29,141 nucleotides of DNA from an uncultured Oscillibacter sp. (GCA_910585245.1 CAJUCO010000031.1:1-29141); one strand, 5' to 3'. Positions 7,836-15,790 are shown, counted from the first letter of the stretch. Notes: generated by a model not told the origin, from the sequence alone. Numbers and translations are program-made.

Positions 7836-8034
7836 GTCCCCCCTTCCCGTAACCGCACGTCCGGAAAGGGGTCCAGGGGAAAACTCCGTTTTCCCTTGGC
7901 CTCCCCGCCAAAGCGGGGAAATGAATGAAAATCATGTTCCTGACGGCACGCGCGTCAGAAGCATCCCCGACTCCAGCCGCCTGGGGCGGCGGCGCCAGTC
8001 CGCAAAATGGCGAGGGGGAATCGGAAGGGGGGAC
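7836..8034. repeat. 199-bp element with 12-bp perfect terminal inverted repeats, between F and A genes
   Basis: GTCCCCCCTTCC (7836-7847) is exactly complementary to 8023-8034. The inside is a chain of further stems: GGAAAAC-tcc-GTTTTCC, CCCCGC-caaa-GCGGGG and CTGACG..CGTCAG. Next to the right end, GGGGAC-gaa-GTCCCC lies just after the F stop. No reading frame has coding character. It may be a MITE-like insertion or a processing/stabilising RNA segment that separates the ABD part of the mRNA. Confidence 0.55.
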
Positions 8035-8053
8035 GAAGTCCCCTCTTTAAGGG

Positions 8054-8371
8054 CTACAGGATATCGGCCCCCACCGCGCGCTCAATCGCCCGCTGGATGT
8101 TATTCTTGCCGATGCCAAGGGAGCCCTGCCGTCCGGGGATGAGGATGATGGCGGGCCGGATCTCGTCCTTATAGCGGGAGATCACGTCCTCCAGGTCCTT
8201 TGCCAGCTGCTCCGTGAGGTAAATCACGGCGCAGTTTCCCTTGGCCAGCTCCTTGATTTTCTCTCTGGCCGCCGCCGCGTCCGCCACGGGGTAGGTGTCC
8301 AGCCCCAGAGCCCGGAAGCCCATGACGGACTCCCAATCGCCAATGGCGGCGATTTGATAGGTCATTGCCAT
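8054..8371 (-). CDS. V-type ATP synthase subunit F
   Basis: This is the small V1 rotor subunit that binds subunit D in the central stalk (named NtpG in E. hirae, AtpF in other nomenclatures). At 105 aa it matches family length. The N-terminus has the Rossmann-like beginning YQIAAIGDWESVMGFRALGLDTYPV, and the middle contains AVIYLTEQLAKDLEDVISRYK and PAIILIPGRQGSLGIG, all typical of the family. A ribosome binding site (GAGG) lies 7 bases before the ATG, and the gene starts 17 bases after the C-subunit stop. Confidence 0.95.
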   Translation of the reverse strand: MAMTYQIAAIGDWESVMGFRALGLDTYPVADAAAAREKIKELAKGNCAVIYLTEQLAKDLEDVISRYKDEIRPAIILIPGRQGSLGIGKNNIQRAIERAVGADIL

Positions 8372-8388
8372 ATTGTCACCTCACCGCC

Positions 8389-9387
8389 TTACACATAGCC
8401 ATTGCGCAGCCGGGAACGGATCACGTCGGCGGGCAATCCCGCCCCGCGTCCCATCAGAAGAATCCGGATATTGGTGTACTCCGTCTCCCGGGCCGCCAGA
8501 TACCCCAGCAGCGGAGCCTCGCCGAAGGGCACAAACTGGGCCCCGGCCAAATACTCCCCCACCGCGTCGTCACAGAGTTTTTCAAAGGCCGTCAGGGGTC
8601 CGCCCCGAAGGGCCTCCGCCCCGGCCTCCGCCGCTGCCTGAAGGGCCGTGGGGCCATAGAGTTCTTGCAGGGCGCCGGAGTTCCCGGCGGCGGCCACGGC
8701 GTCCGCGCCGATACCGCCCCCCTCCAGCAAAACGGTTTTCAAAAAGTCCCCGCTTTTGCCCATTCGCAAGGTACGCACCAGACTGCGGAGGTTGGCCGCG
8801 TCGATCTGGATTTTCACATAGCCCGCCAAAAAGGCGCTGCCGGTCTTTTCCGCCACGGCCGCCATCTCCTGGTAGCTCCAACGGTCCAGCACAATGTCGC
8901 TAAGCTGGGGGTCCCGGGTGGTGTCCAGCACCTCCCTGGCTTCCGCCGCCGCCGCCGCGAGACTCTCCGGCAGCTCTTCCAGCCGCCCGGTGAGAAGAGC
9001 CTCTTTCAAAGCCGCCGCCGGAACCCGGCCCATATCCATCAGCATGGAATCGGGGCTTACGTTCATGGCCTGGGCTTTCAGCACGGCCTTGATGTTATGG
9101 TAGTCGTATTTCAGTTTGAAAATGTCGATATACCTGGGGTCCGGCGCGCCGTCCAAAACGTCGGAGAGGGTGGCCTCCCGGGCTGAGGAAAGGGCGGCGT
9201 CCATGGCCTCGGGATTCCGGGCGTCCAGCTCGGGATACCCGCACTCCTGGAGGATCTTGGCCGCCTCCTCGTCTGTGCGGGCCTCCAGGACCTGTTCCAT
9301 CCGTTCCCTCGTCAGGAGCCCGGTCTCCATGGCCTTGATGCGGGCCGAGATCGCCAGGTAATCGGTGTCTTTGATTTTGTTCGCCAA
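8389..9387 (-). CDS. ntpC: V-type ATP synthase subunit C
   Basis: This is the V0/V1 connector (the d-type subunit that sits on the K ring and holds the central stalk). It is 332 aa, and E. hirae NtpC is of similar size. It is all-helical with three repeated helical units; recognisable blocks include YLAISARIKAMETGLL at the N-terminus, the central YIDIFKLKYDYHNIKAVLKA, and ETEYTNIRILLMGRGAGLP plus IRSRLRNGYV at the C-terminus. The gene begins with a ribosome binding site AAGGAGGAAGTG in the flank of the inverted-repeat element at 9405-9498. Confidence 0.96.
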   Translation of the reverse strand: MANKIKDTDYLAISARIKAMETGLLTRERMEQVLEARTDEEAAKILQECGYPELDARNPEAMDAALSSAREATLSDVLDGAPDPRYIDIFKLKYDYHNIKAVLKAQAMNVSPDSMLMDMGRVPAAALKEALLTGRLEELPESLAAAAAEAREVLDTTRDPQLSDIVLDRWSYQEMAAVAEKTGSAFLAGYVKIQIDAANLRSLVRTLRMGKSGDFLKTVLLEGGGIGADAVAAAGNSGALQELYGPTALQAAAEAGAEALRGGPLTAFEKLCDDAVGEYLAGAQFVPFGEAPLLGYLAARETEYTNIRILLMGRGAGLPADVIRSRLRNGYV

Positions 9388-9404
9388 GACACTTCCTCCT
9401 TGTC

Positions 9405-9498
9405 ATAGTCGACACACTTGAAAAAATTCAAGATTTTTTCAAGCCTGCGGCTTGCTGGTTGAAAATCCGCTTCGCGAATTTTCAAGTGCGTCAGCTAT
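9405..9498. repeat. 94-bp multi-hairpin element between E and C genes
   Basis: The ends are imperfect inverted repeats of about 20 bp (17 of 20 identical), with outer part ATAG..GAC.CACTTGAAAA read inward from both ends. Inside are CTTGAA-aaaa-TTCAAG, CAAGCC-tgc-GGCTTG and TTGAAAAT-..-ATTTTCAA. One end abuts the E-subunit stop codon exactly. It has no coding potential. It looks like a REP/MITE-like repeat or an mRNA-stability hairpin cluster. Confidence 0.55.
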
Positions 9499-10082
9499 TA
9501 TGAGAACAGCTTCTTCACCACTTCTCCCGCGGTCTCCGCCTTTTGCAGGCGCACCAGGGTGTCGAACGCGCAGTTGACCTCCACGCTGCCGGAGCGGAGG
9601 ATGAAGCCGCCGGGAATGGCGCGGGTCTCTCCGGAGAGGGTCAGCTTCTTCCCCCCGTCCTTGTTGGCCTTTTCCACAGCGGCCTTGCCCACCTTGCGGC
9701 GGTCAGCCTCGGAGAAGATGACCTCCTCCTTTCCGGTGGAGGACGCCCGGATCAGCAACTCCGCCAGCACGGCGGTATACTTCTCCCCCGGCAAAGAGCA
9801 GAGCTTTCGAAGGGCCAGATCATAGGCCTTCTCCACCATCTCCTGTCTGGCGGCCAGAGCGGTTTTCCTGGCCTCCATCTGGGCGGTGCCGGCAAGGCGC
9901 TCTTCCCGCTCCGCGGCGGCCTTTTTGTTTTTCGCGTCCAGGTCCGCCGCCTCCGCGTCCGCCTGAGCCTGATACCGGGCGGCGATTTTCTCCGCCTCCG
10001 CCCGGGCCTCGCCCAGGACGCGGTCAATCTCCGCCTGGGCGTCGGCGCTGATGCGCTGGGTGATTTTTTCAATTCCGTTCAT
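9498..10082 (-). CDS. ntpE: V-type ATP synthase subunit E
   Basis: This is the peripheral-stalk subunit that pairs with the G/H subunit and holds the A3B3 head static. It is 194 aa, family length. The N-terminal half (residues about 5-110) is a long Ala/Glu/Arg-rich helix that forms the stalk coiled coil. The C-terminal globular domain carries the typical late motif ETRAIPGGFILRSGSVEVNCAFDTLV. The start has AAAGGGG upstream. The stop codon abuts a hairpin element that separates it from the C gene. Confidence 0.95.
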   Translation of the reverse strand: MNGIEKITQRISADAQAEIDRVLGEARAEAEKIAARYQAQADAEAADLDAKNKKAAAEREERLAGTAQMEARKTALAARQEMVEKAYDLALRKLCSLPGEKYTAVLAELLIRASSTGKEEVIFSEADRRKVGKAAVEKANKDGGKKLTLSGETRAIPGGFILRSGSVEVNCAFDTLVRLQKAETAGEVVKKLFS

Positions 10083-10108
10083 GGTTCAATCCCCTTTCCG
10101 CGGGGCGC

Positions 10109-10639
10109 TTAAGAAATGTTGATGATCATCAGCATGGAAGCCAACAGGGAGAGAATGGCGTAGAACTCCACGGTGATGCAGAGCACCATGCCCTTGGACC
10201 AGTCGTCGGGCTTCTTGGCCAGGATGTTGATGGAGCCCGCGGCCACGCGGCCCTGAGCGATGGCGGAGAACAGGCCGCCAAGAGCCATGGGCAGGCAGGC
10301 GCAGAAGTACTGGAGGCCCTGGGCCACGGTCATGCCGCTGGCGTCGCCGCCCAGCAGGCCCATGGAGAAGATGGCGAAGAACCACACCACCAGGCCGTAC
10401 AGGCCCTGGGTGCCGGGGATCACCTGGAGAATCATGACCTTACCGAACTTGCTGGGGTCCTGGCACAAAAGCCCCGTGCCCGCCTCACCGGCGATGCCGG
10501 TGCCCTTGGCGGAACCGATGCCGGGGAGCACCGCCGCAAGACCCGCGCCCAGAAGGGCCAGGGCCAGACCGCCGAAGGCGCCCAGGAAGGAGCCCGCCGC
10601 CGCGTTTTGCTCAATTGCCTGAATAATGCTCGTATCCAT
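10109..10639 (-). CDS. ntpK: V-type ATP synthase subunit K (membrane ring)
   Basis: This is the proteolipid that forms the rotating c/K ring in the membrane. It is 176 aa with four membrane helices (two fused hairpins, about residues 18-45, 68-95, 105-130 and 150-174), like the 16-kDa E. hirae NtpK but about 20 residues longer at the N-terminus. The ion site aligns with the Na+-binding site of NtpK: the IPGTQGLYG loop gives Thr77 and Gln78, SAIAQGRVAAG gives Gln129, and TVEFYAIL gives the ion-binding Glu158. A Na+-pumping enzyme is inferred from this. Strong AGGAGG lies 9 bases before the ATG. Confidence 0.96.
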   Translation of the reverse strand: MDTSIIQAIEQNAAAGSFLGAFGGLALALLGAGLAAVLPGIGSAKGTGIAGEAGTGLLCQDPSKFGKVMILQVIPGTQGLYGLVVWFFAIFSMGLLGGDASGMTVAQGLQYFCACLPMALGGLFSAIAQGRVAAGSINILAKKPDDWSKGMVLCITVEFYAILSLLASMLMIINIS

Positions 10640-10663
10640 AGTGTTGTTCCTCCTAAAATTTGT

Positions 10664-12586
10664 TTACTTCGTGATGTCCACGTATTTGGTCTCCATAGCC
10701 AGGGGCCGGAAGGGCTTGCCGCCGTCCTCATAGAACTTTCCGAAATACTCCAGACACTGGAGACGGAGATCGTGGACATAGCAGCCCAACAGGTTCAGCG
10801 CAAAGTTCAGCGCGTTGCCCGCCAGGGAGATCACCAGGAAAATGAGAATGTTGCCGGGAATCGCCCCCAGGGTGTTGAACACCTGGGCGATGACGCTGCC
10901 CGCCAGCATCAGGGCCATGAGACGGGCATAGGACAAAATGTCGCCGAAATAGCCCGTGACATGGTTGTAGAGAGAGCCGAAGATGCCCATGATCTTGCCA
11001 AAGCCCTGGCCGGTGACCAGGGGGCCCAGGACGATCAGGGCCAGGCCCGCATAGAGAACCAGATTTGTGACGCCCGCAGCCATCAGCCCCACGCCCACGA
11101 AGACAATCCACCACGTGACTTCTTCGAAAACGGCGTCCAGCACCTGTCCGGCCTTAAGCTTGCGGACAAAGCTGACGGCCATGCCGGTAATGATCTGCAC
11201 CAATCCCAGGGCCATGGCCCCCACGAGGATCATCAAAGTGTCGTTCAGCGGGGTGAAGAGGGCCGGCAGGGCAAAATCGCCGCCGGTGGTAAGCTTCACC
11301 ACCTGGGTCAAAAAGTCCCCGAAGAAACCGCCGGTAATCGCGCCCATGAGAAACGTGGACACGCCGCAAAGCTGCATCAGGCCCATCATATGTCCCATGG
11401 TGCCCTTGGGCCGGAACTTTTTCGAAATGACGGTTCCCGCCAGGAACATCAAAATGCCGTAGCCCATATCCGCCATCATGATGCCGTAGAACAGGATGAA
11501 AAACGGCGCCATAAGGGGGTTGGGGTCCACATTGTCATAGGCGGGAAGGGAGTACATCTCCGTCACCATGTTCAAGGGCCTTGTCAGCCAGTTGTTCTTC
11601 AGGCGCACAGGGACGTCGGGGATGTCCTCTTTGGCGGGGTCGGCGGCCTCCCAGGCACAGCCGTTTTTGTCCAAAAGGGCCTGGACCTCGCCCATGTTCT
11701 CCGCCGGGGCCCAGCCCTCGAAGAAGACAATGGTCCCGTCCGTGAGAAGGCGCTCGGTGTTCAGATCCTCCGCCGCCTCGGCGCTGAGCCGGTCGGCGTA
11801 AAGCCGCAATCTGTCCCGCTCCGGGGCCAGGGCGGCAATGGCGGCCTCGGCCTCCTGCCGCTGCGTTTGGTTCTCCGCCAGAGCCCGGTCCAGAGACTCC
11901 ACGTTCTTTGCCGCCGTACCCGTCAGGCCCTGGAATGCAGTGACACTGAACCCGTGGGGCCGCAGAATCTCCAGGGCCTTTTCCTCCTCCGCCCGGTGGG
12001 CCACCAGGAGGCAATAGCGTTGCTGCTTGTCCGCGCTGGCCTCATAGAGTTCCGCCAGCTCCTCCGCCAACTCGTTGCGGATGGCGGCCACGTCCGCCGC
12101 CCCGGGGAACACGCCCATGCGGAACACCGTGTGTTCGGTGCCCCCCAGCTCCAGCGGAAGATTCAGGGAAACCCAGGGCTCCAGCCCCGCCTTCCGGCTG
12201 AGAAGGCGGTTCTCCTCCCCCTGGAGGCGGGAGAGCTCCTGCAAATGCCCGTTGATCTCCCGGCTGACGGACCGGGCTTTTTCCAGAGACTCGCTGCTGA
12301 GGAACTCCGCCTCGGACACCGGACGGCGCTGAATGAAAAGGCCGTCCTTGGTCCCGCCGTAGCGCTTCAACGCGTCCAGGGCGGCGCTGGCCTCCCCCTG
12401 CTCATTCTTAGTCTCCGCCAGGGTGGAGGTATCCCGCCGCAGCAGCGCCGCCCAGGCGGGGTCCGAAAGCCTTCCGGCGGGCTCGCTGATCTCCACACAG
12501 CCCAGACGCAAAAGCTCCCGCAAAAGGGCGTCCCGGCTGCCGGCCATGGCCATGACGCGGAGCTTCTTCATTTTTACAATGGCCAT
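10664..12586 (-). CDS. ntpI: V-type ATP synthase subunit I (a-subunit)
   Basis: This is the large membrane stator subunit that carries the ion half-channels. It is 640 aa, near family length. Residues 1 to about 330 are a soluble, coiled-coil-rich cytoplasmic arm; the C-terminal 310 residues are hydrophobic with about seven or eight membrane segments. Arg555 in SYARLMALMLAGSVIAQ is the conserved arginine that faces the K-ring glutamate. It begins one base after the G/H stop (TGAAATG) with no clear ribosome binding site, so it probably relies on translational coupling. AGGAGG of ntpK follows its stop closely. Confidence 0.97.
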   Translation of the reverse strand: MAIVKMKKLRVMAMAGSRDALLRELLRLGCVEISEPAGRLSDPAWAALLRRDTSTLAETKNEQGEASAALDALKRYGGTKDGLFIQRRPVSEAEFLSSESLEKARSVSREINGHLQELSRLQGEENRLLSRKAGLEPWVSLNLPLELGGTEHTVFRMGVFPGAADVAAIRNELAEELAELYEASADKQQRYCLLVAHRAEEEKALEILRPHGFSVTAFQGLTGTAAKNVESLDRALAENQTQRQEAEAAIAALAPERDRLRLYADRLSAEAAEDLNTERLLTDGTIVFFEGWAPAENMGEVQALLDKNGCAWEAADPAKEDIPDVPVRLKNNWLTRPLNMVTEMYSLPAYDNVDPNPLMAPFFILFYGIMMADMGYGILMFLAGTVISKKFRPKGTMGHMMGLMQLCGVSTFLMGAITGGFFGDFLTQVVKLTTGGDFALPALFTPLNDTLMILVGAMALGLVQIITGMAVSFVRKLKAGQVLDAVFEEVTWWIVFVGVGLMAAGVTNLVLYAGLALIVLGPLVTGQGFGKIMGIFGSLYNHVTGYFGDILSYARLMALMLAGSVIAQVFNTLGAIPGNILIFLVISLAGNALNFALNLLGCYVHDLRLQCLEYFGKFYEDGGKPFRPLAMETKYVDITK

Positions 12587-12587
12587 T

Positions 12588-12902
12588 TCAGTTGCTCACA
12601 ACCCTTCCGACAATAAACTCCGCGGCGGCCTCCAGCCGCTTTCCGGCCGCCTCCCGCAGTTTGGCGGCGTCTGCCTCTGCAGCCTGGGCGGTTTTCGCGG
12701 CCTTGGCCGCCGCCCGTTCCTCCGCCTGACGCAAAAGCTCCCGTCCGGCCTCCGCTCCGGCGCTTCGCTGTTTTTGCAAGAGCGCCTGACCTTCCTTTTC
12801 CGCGTCGGCGACGATCTGCTTCGCCTCCGTCTCTGCGGCGGCGAGGCGCTCCCGGGCCTGGGTTTCCACCTGCGTTACCTTTTCAATCGCTTCCAGGGAC
12901 AT
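12588..12902 (-). CDS. V-type ATP synthase subunit G/H (peripheral stalk)
   Basis: This is the first gene of the operon. The 104-aa protein is almost entirely an Ala/Glu/Arg/Lys-rich helix (MSLEAIEKVTQVETQARERLAAAETEA...), as expected for the AhaH/NtpF partner of subunit E in the peripheral stalk. The order G/H-I-K-E-C-F-A-B-D is the standard bacterial V-ATPase order and supports the call, since the low-complexity sequence alone is weak evidence. It lies about 75 bases downstream of the operon promoter at 12979-13007. Confidence 0.9.
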   Translation of the reverse strand: MSLEAIEKVTQVETQARERLAAAETEAKQIVADAEKEGQALLQKQRSAGAEAGRELLRQAEERAAAKAAKTAQAAEADAAKLREAAGKRLEAAAEFIVGRVVSN

Positions 12903-12978
12903 TCGTTCTCACCTTCTCTCCATGTGCCGTGCGCCCCGGCCTGGAACCCGCCCAGGCGCATGGTCATTCTGATTATAC

Positions 12979-13007
12979 AGTATAGGCGAAGTCGCCAGGA
13001 TTTGCAA
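12979..13007 (-). promoter_or_regulatory. Promoter of the V-ATPase operon
   Basis: On the minus strand TTGCAA (13002-13007) is followed by a 17-bp spacer and TATACT (12979-12984). Transcription would start about 70 bases upstream of the G/H start codon. No riboswitch-like structure is seen in this short leader. Confidence 0.7.
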
Positions 13008-13035
13008 GGGAATTTTTGCCGGGCCCAAAAAGAAC

Positions 13036-13064
13036 GGCGGCCCTCCCTTTTGGGGAAGGCCGCC
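13036..13064 (-). terminator. Intrinsic terminator of the DUF4180 gene
   Basis: GGCGGCC and GGCCGCC pair around a 15-base loop and are followed on the minus strand by GTTCTTTTTGG. It lies 30 bases beyond the DUF4180 stop and insulates the V-ATPase promoter from it. Confidence 0.75.
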
Positions 13065-13093
13065 TGGAAACCGGAATCTGTACGCCTTGCGAA

Positions 13094-13459
13094 TTACATC
13101 TGGGCCAGCCACTCCAGGGCTTCTGCCCTGGAGGCGGCAAAGAAAACGTGTTTGCCCTTGTTGGACTCATAGAGGAAGTCCCGAAGGGGCTTGCTGGTAT
13201 AGTGGGAATAGTCGCCGTAAATGGCGGCTTTCACACGGTAATTGACAAATTTCTGGAGAATCTCTCCGGCCACGCCGGTGCTGAGGATGAAGAAGTCCTC
13301 CCCCAACACCCGCTTGTCCAGCGCAATTCGAGACCCGCCGGACTCATAGTTTACCGTCATGGCCAGGTCCAGGGCGGATTGCGGGGTGGCAACCTCCGCC
13401 GTATCGCCGGAGACGACCGCGACGTCTGTTCCGTTTACATTTACATATTCGATGTTCAT
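13094..13459 (-). CDS. DUF4180 domain protein
   Basis: This is a 121-aa cytosolic protein recognised as the DUF4180 family by its layout: an N-terminal beta-hairpin, ATPQSALDLAMT, then RIALDKRVLGEDFFILSTGVAGEILQKFVNY and the C-terminal half ending in FAASRAEALEWLAQM. In a STAS-like fold this resembles small single-domain anti-sigma-antagonist-type proteins, but the function is unknown. The start is the ATG at 13459 with AAGGAGG 7 bases upstream; a longer reading frame to 13663 runs through the promoter and is not real. Monocistronic, with its own promoter and terminator. Confidence 0.85.
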   Translation of the reverse strand: MNIEYVNVNGTDVAVVSGDTAEVATPQSALDLAMTVNYESGGSRIALDKRVLGEDFFILSTGVAGEILQKFVNYRVKAAIYGDYSHYTSKPLRDFLYESNKGKHVFFAASRAEALEWLAQM

Positions 13460-13510
13460 AAAAGTGCCTCCTTCAGTCAAAATCGCGGTACAAATCCCAG
13501 CTGAGGGGAA

Positions 13511-13539
13511 AGTGTACCACAGGGCAACGCTCTTGTCAA
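13511..13539 (-). promoter_or_regulatory. Promoter of the DUF4180 gene
   Basis: On the minus strand TTGACA (13534-13539) has a 17-bp spacer to TACACT (13511-13516). This is a near-consensus sigma-A promoter, with the start point about 45 bases before the start codon. Confidence 0.75.
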
Positions 13540-13709
13540 CCCCCCGGGATTCGCCTCTTTCCAGGACAGGGCCGCCCCTTGCAACGAAGCCACGAAAACC
13601 CGAAAACCGCCGGACGGGTTTTTCACATAGCGCTCTTTCCCTCCGCTTCCTTCCCCGCGGCACTTTTTTGACAAGCCGCCTCTCCGGCCTTTTCTTTTTC
13701 CTCCGGCTG

Positions 13710-13718
13710 TGGTATACT
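13710..13718 (+). promoter_or_regulatory. Extended -10 element upstream of niaR
   Basis: TGG-TATACT is an extended -10 hexamer about 35 bases before the niaR start codon. The -35 region at the right distance is T-rich but weak. A TTGACA at 13668-13673 is too far away (39 bp) to pair with it. Confidence 0.45.
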
Positions 13719-13751
13719 GCTTTTTAAATTCCACTGTGAGGAGGGGACGCC

Positions 13752-14258
13752 ATGCGGGCCGAAGAACGGCGGCAGGCCATTTTGGAGCACTTGCGGCAAT
13801 CCAGCCGCCCGGTCAGCGCCGGACATCTGGCGGAGCGTTTTTCCGTCAGCCGCCAGGTGGTGGTGGGGGACGTGGCCCTGCTTCGGGCCGCCGGGGCGGA
13901 CATCTCCGCCACCCCCCGGGGATACGTAATTTTAAAGGCCAATCAGGGTCTTCTCCGGCAGGTGGCCTGCCGGCACGACAGGGCGGGGATGGAGGCGGAG
14001 CTTTGCGCCGTGGTAGACCAGGGCTGTACCGTGCTGGACGTCATTGTGGACCACCCCATCTACGGCCAGCTCACCGGGCCTCTCCAGCTCTCCAGCCGTT
14101 ATGACGTGGGCCAGTTCCTGGCCCGCTGCGTGGAAGCCCGCCCCCTTTCGGACCTCACCGGAGGCATTCACCTCCACACCCTCTCCTGTCCGGACGAAGC
14201 CGCTTTCCGGCGGGCGCGGGAGGAGCTCCGGACCCTGGGCGTTTTATTGGAGGATTGA
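13752..14258 (+). CDS. niaR: NiaR-type niacin-responsive transcriptional repressor
   Basis: This 168-aa regulator has an N-terminal HTH_11 domain (residues about 5-60, with AGHLAERFSVSRQVVVGDVALLRAAG) and a C-terminal 3H domain (residues about 75-165). The 3H domain, named for three conserved histidines, binds nicotinic acid and a metal: His75, Glu83, His140 and His142 have the same spacing pattern as the metal ligands described in the Thermotoga NiaR, and VDHPIYG contains His101. In Firmicutes NiaR represses NAD-precursor uptake and synthesis genes when niacin is plentiful. GAGGAGG precedes the ATG. The MATE gene starts 3 bases after its stop, so both are probably one operon, possibly autoregulated. 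Confidence 0.88.
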   Translation: MRAEERRQAILEHLRQSSRPVSAGHLAERFSVSRQVVVGDVALLRAAGADISATPRGYVILKANQGLLRQVACRHDRAGMEAELCAVVDQGCTVLDVIVDHPIYGQLTGPLQLSSRYDVGQFLARCVEARPLSDLTGGIHLHTLSCPDEAAFRRAREELRTLGVLLED

Positions 14259-14261
14259 GCC

Positions 14262-15632
14262 ATGAAGCAAACCAACGGACTTCGAGACATGACGGCGGGC
14301 AGTCCCGCCGGACATATTCTTTATTTTGCCCTGCCCCTTTTGGTGGGAAGCCTTCTTCAGCAGCTTTACAACATGGTGGACAGTTGGGTGGTGGGGCGCT
14401 ACGTGGGGGACGGGGCCCTGGCCGCCGTAGGGGTGGGCTTTCCGGTTCTCACCATGTTCTCCTCCCTTTTCATCGGCCTTTCCAGCGGCGGCACCGTGGT
14501 CATCGCCCAGTTCTTTGGCGCGGGGAAGCTGGACCGGGTCCGGGACGCGGTGGACACCGTCTACGCCGCCTTTCTCGCCTCCATCCTCCCTCTGACGGTT
14601 CTGGCCCTGCTGGCGGTGGGGCCCATTCTCCGCCTGCTCCAGGTGGAGGAGGCCGCCTATGGCGAGGCCTACCTCTATTTAATGGTGGTGGTGGCCGGTC
14701 TGATTGGCAGCGTGGGCTACAACCTCAATGCGGGCATCCTGGGGGGCCTGGGAAACAGCCGGAGTACCCTTTTGTTTCTGGCGGTGGCCTCGGTGATGAA
14801 CATTTTCCTGGACCTGGTTCTGGTGCTGGCCTTTGGCCTGGGGGTGTTGGGCGTGGCTTTGGGAACCATCGTCGCCCAGGCCTTTTCCTGGCTTTTCGGT
14901 GTGGTTTACATCAACCGCCGCTATCCGGAAATCTCTCTTCGCCTTTTGCCCCGAAAATTCGACCGGACCCTCTTCAGCCAGATTATGGGCATCGGCCTCC
15001 CGGCGGGGGTGCAGATGTCCTTGGTCGCCCTGGGGGCTATGGTGGTGATGGGAAAAATCAATACCTATGGCAAGGAGTTTACCGCCGGGTACAACGTGGG
15101 CTTCCGGCTGGACCAGCTGGCCTTCTTGCCCATTCAGAGCCTTTCCAGCGCCGTGATCTCCTTTGTGGGGCAAAACATCGGCGCCAAGAGATGGGACCGG
15201 GCCCGGCAGGGCATTCGAGTGACGGTGACTCTGGCCGCCGCCTGGGCCATATTGATGACGGTAGCTCTCCTGCCCTTCCGGGAGCCGCTGGTGGCCTTCT
15301 TCTCCCCCACTCCGGCGGTGATTCACGCCGGGGCCGTCTACCTAGAGGGCATCATGCCCTTCTACTTCATGTTCGCCATCATGTTTTGCCTGAACAACGC
15401 CATGAGGGGAGCGGGGGACAGCGTGTTCCCCATGGTGGACGTGATCTTGTCGCTGATCCTGGTCCGGGTTCCGGCAGTCTATTGGCTGGCGGACCACTAC
15501 GGACCGGATTATATGTATTACGGCATGGCCGTGGGCTGGACGGTGGGACTGGCCCTGTCTCTGGGGTGGTACTTCTCGGGACGGTGGAAGCGCCACGGGA
15601 GTCTGGCGGACAGGAGCGGGGAGCGCAGCTAG
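14262..15632 (+). CDS. MATE family efflux transporter
   Basis: This multidrug and toxic-compound extrusion antiporter is 456 aa with twelve predicted membrane helices in two halves, typical for the family. The N-terminal signature is GSLLQQLYNMVDSWVVGRYVGDGALAAVG. The C-terminal half repeats the pattern with YNVGFRLDQLAFLPIQSLSSAVISFVGQNIGA. Family members export organic cations in exchange for Na+ or H+. It is translationally coupled to niaR (3-base gap). Whether niacin control extends to this pump, and whether its substrate is a pyridine compound, is inference from that arrangement only. Confidence 0.93.
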   Translation: MKQTNGLRDMTAGSPAGHILYFALPLLVGSLLQQLYNMVDSWVVGRYVGDGALAAVGVGFPVLTMFSSLFIGLSSGGTVVIAQFFGAGKLDRVRDAVDTVYAAFLASILPLTVLALLAVGPILRLLQVEEAAYGEAYLYLMVVVAGLIGSVGYNLNAGILGGLGNSRSTLLFLAVASVMNIFLDLVLVLAFGLGVLGVALGTIVAQAFSWLFGVVYINRRYPEISLRLLPRKFDRTLFSQIMGIGLPAGVQMSLVALGAMVVMGKINTYGKEFTAGYNVGFRLDQLAFLPIQSLSSAVISFVGQNIGAKRWDRARQGIRVTVTLAAAWAILMTVALLPFREPLVAFFSPTPAVIHAGAVYLEGIMPFYFMFAIMFCLNNAMRGAGDSVFPMVDVILSLILVRVPAVYWLADHYGPDYMYYGMAVGWTVGLALSLGWYFSGRWKRHGSLADRSGERS

Positions 15633-15692
15633 GAAGCCTGTGCCGCTTTAAAAAATGCGCCATCGGGCACTCCCCCTTTTGAAATCTCCCGC

Positions 15693-15721
15693 TTGTAATT
15701 TCTAAGCAGGTTCGGTATAAT
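15693..15721 (+). promoter_or_regulatory. Promoter of metG
   Basis: TTGTAA (15693-15698) and TATAAT (15716-15721) are separated by 17 bp. The leader of about 60 bases is short, with no T-box and no SAM riboswitch, although T-box control is common for aminoacyl-tRNA synthetases in Firmicutes. Confidence 0.75.
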
Positions 15722-15790
15722 AAACCATTGCATTCCCGTCAATCCCGGCGTCCCTTCCATTCGGGGCCGCCGTTTTAAAGGAGAACAACC

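Noticed and set aside
13668..13718. A full niaR promoter pairing TTGACA (13668) with TATACT (13713)
   Set aside because: The spacer would be 39 bp, far from 17. Only the extended -10 box is kept.
15633..15790. T-box leader upstream of metG
   Set aside because: The leader from the predicted start point is about 60 bases, too short for a T-box, and no T-box core sequence (GGUGG) with a terminator is present.
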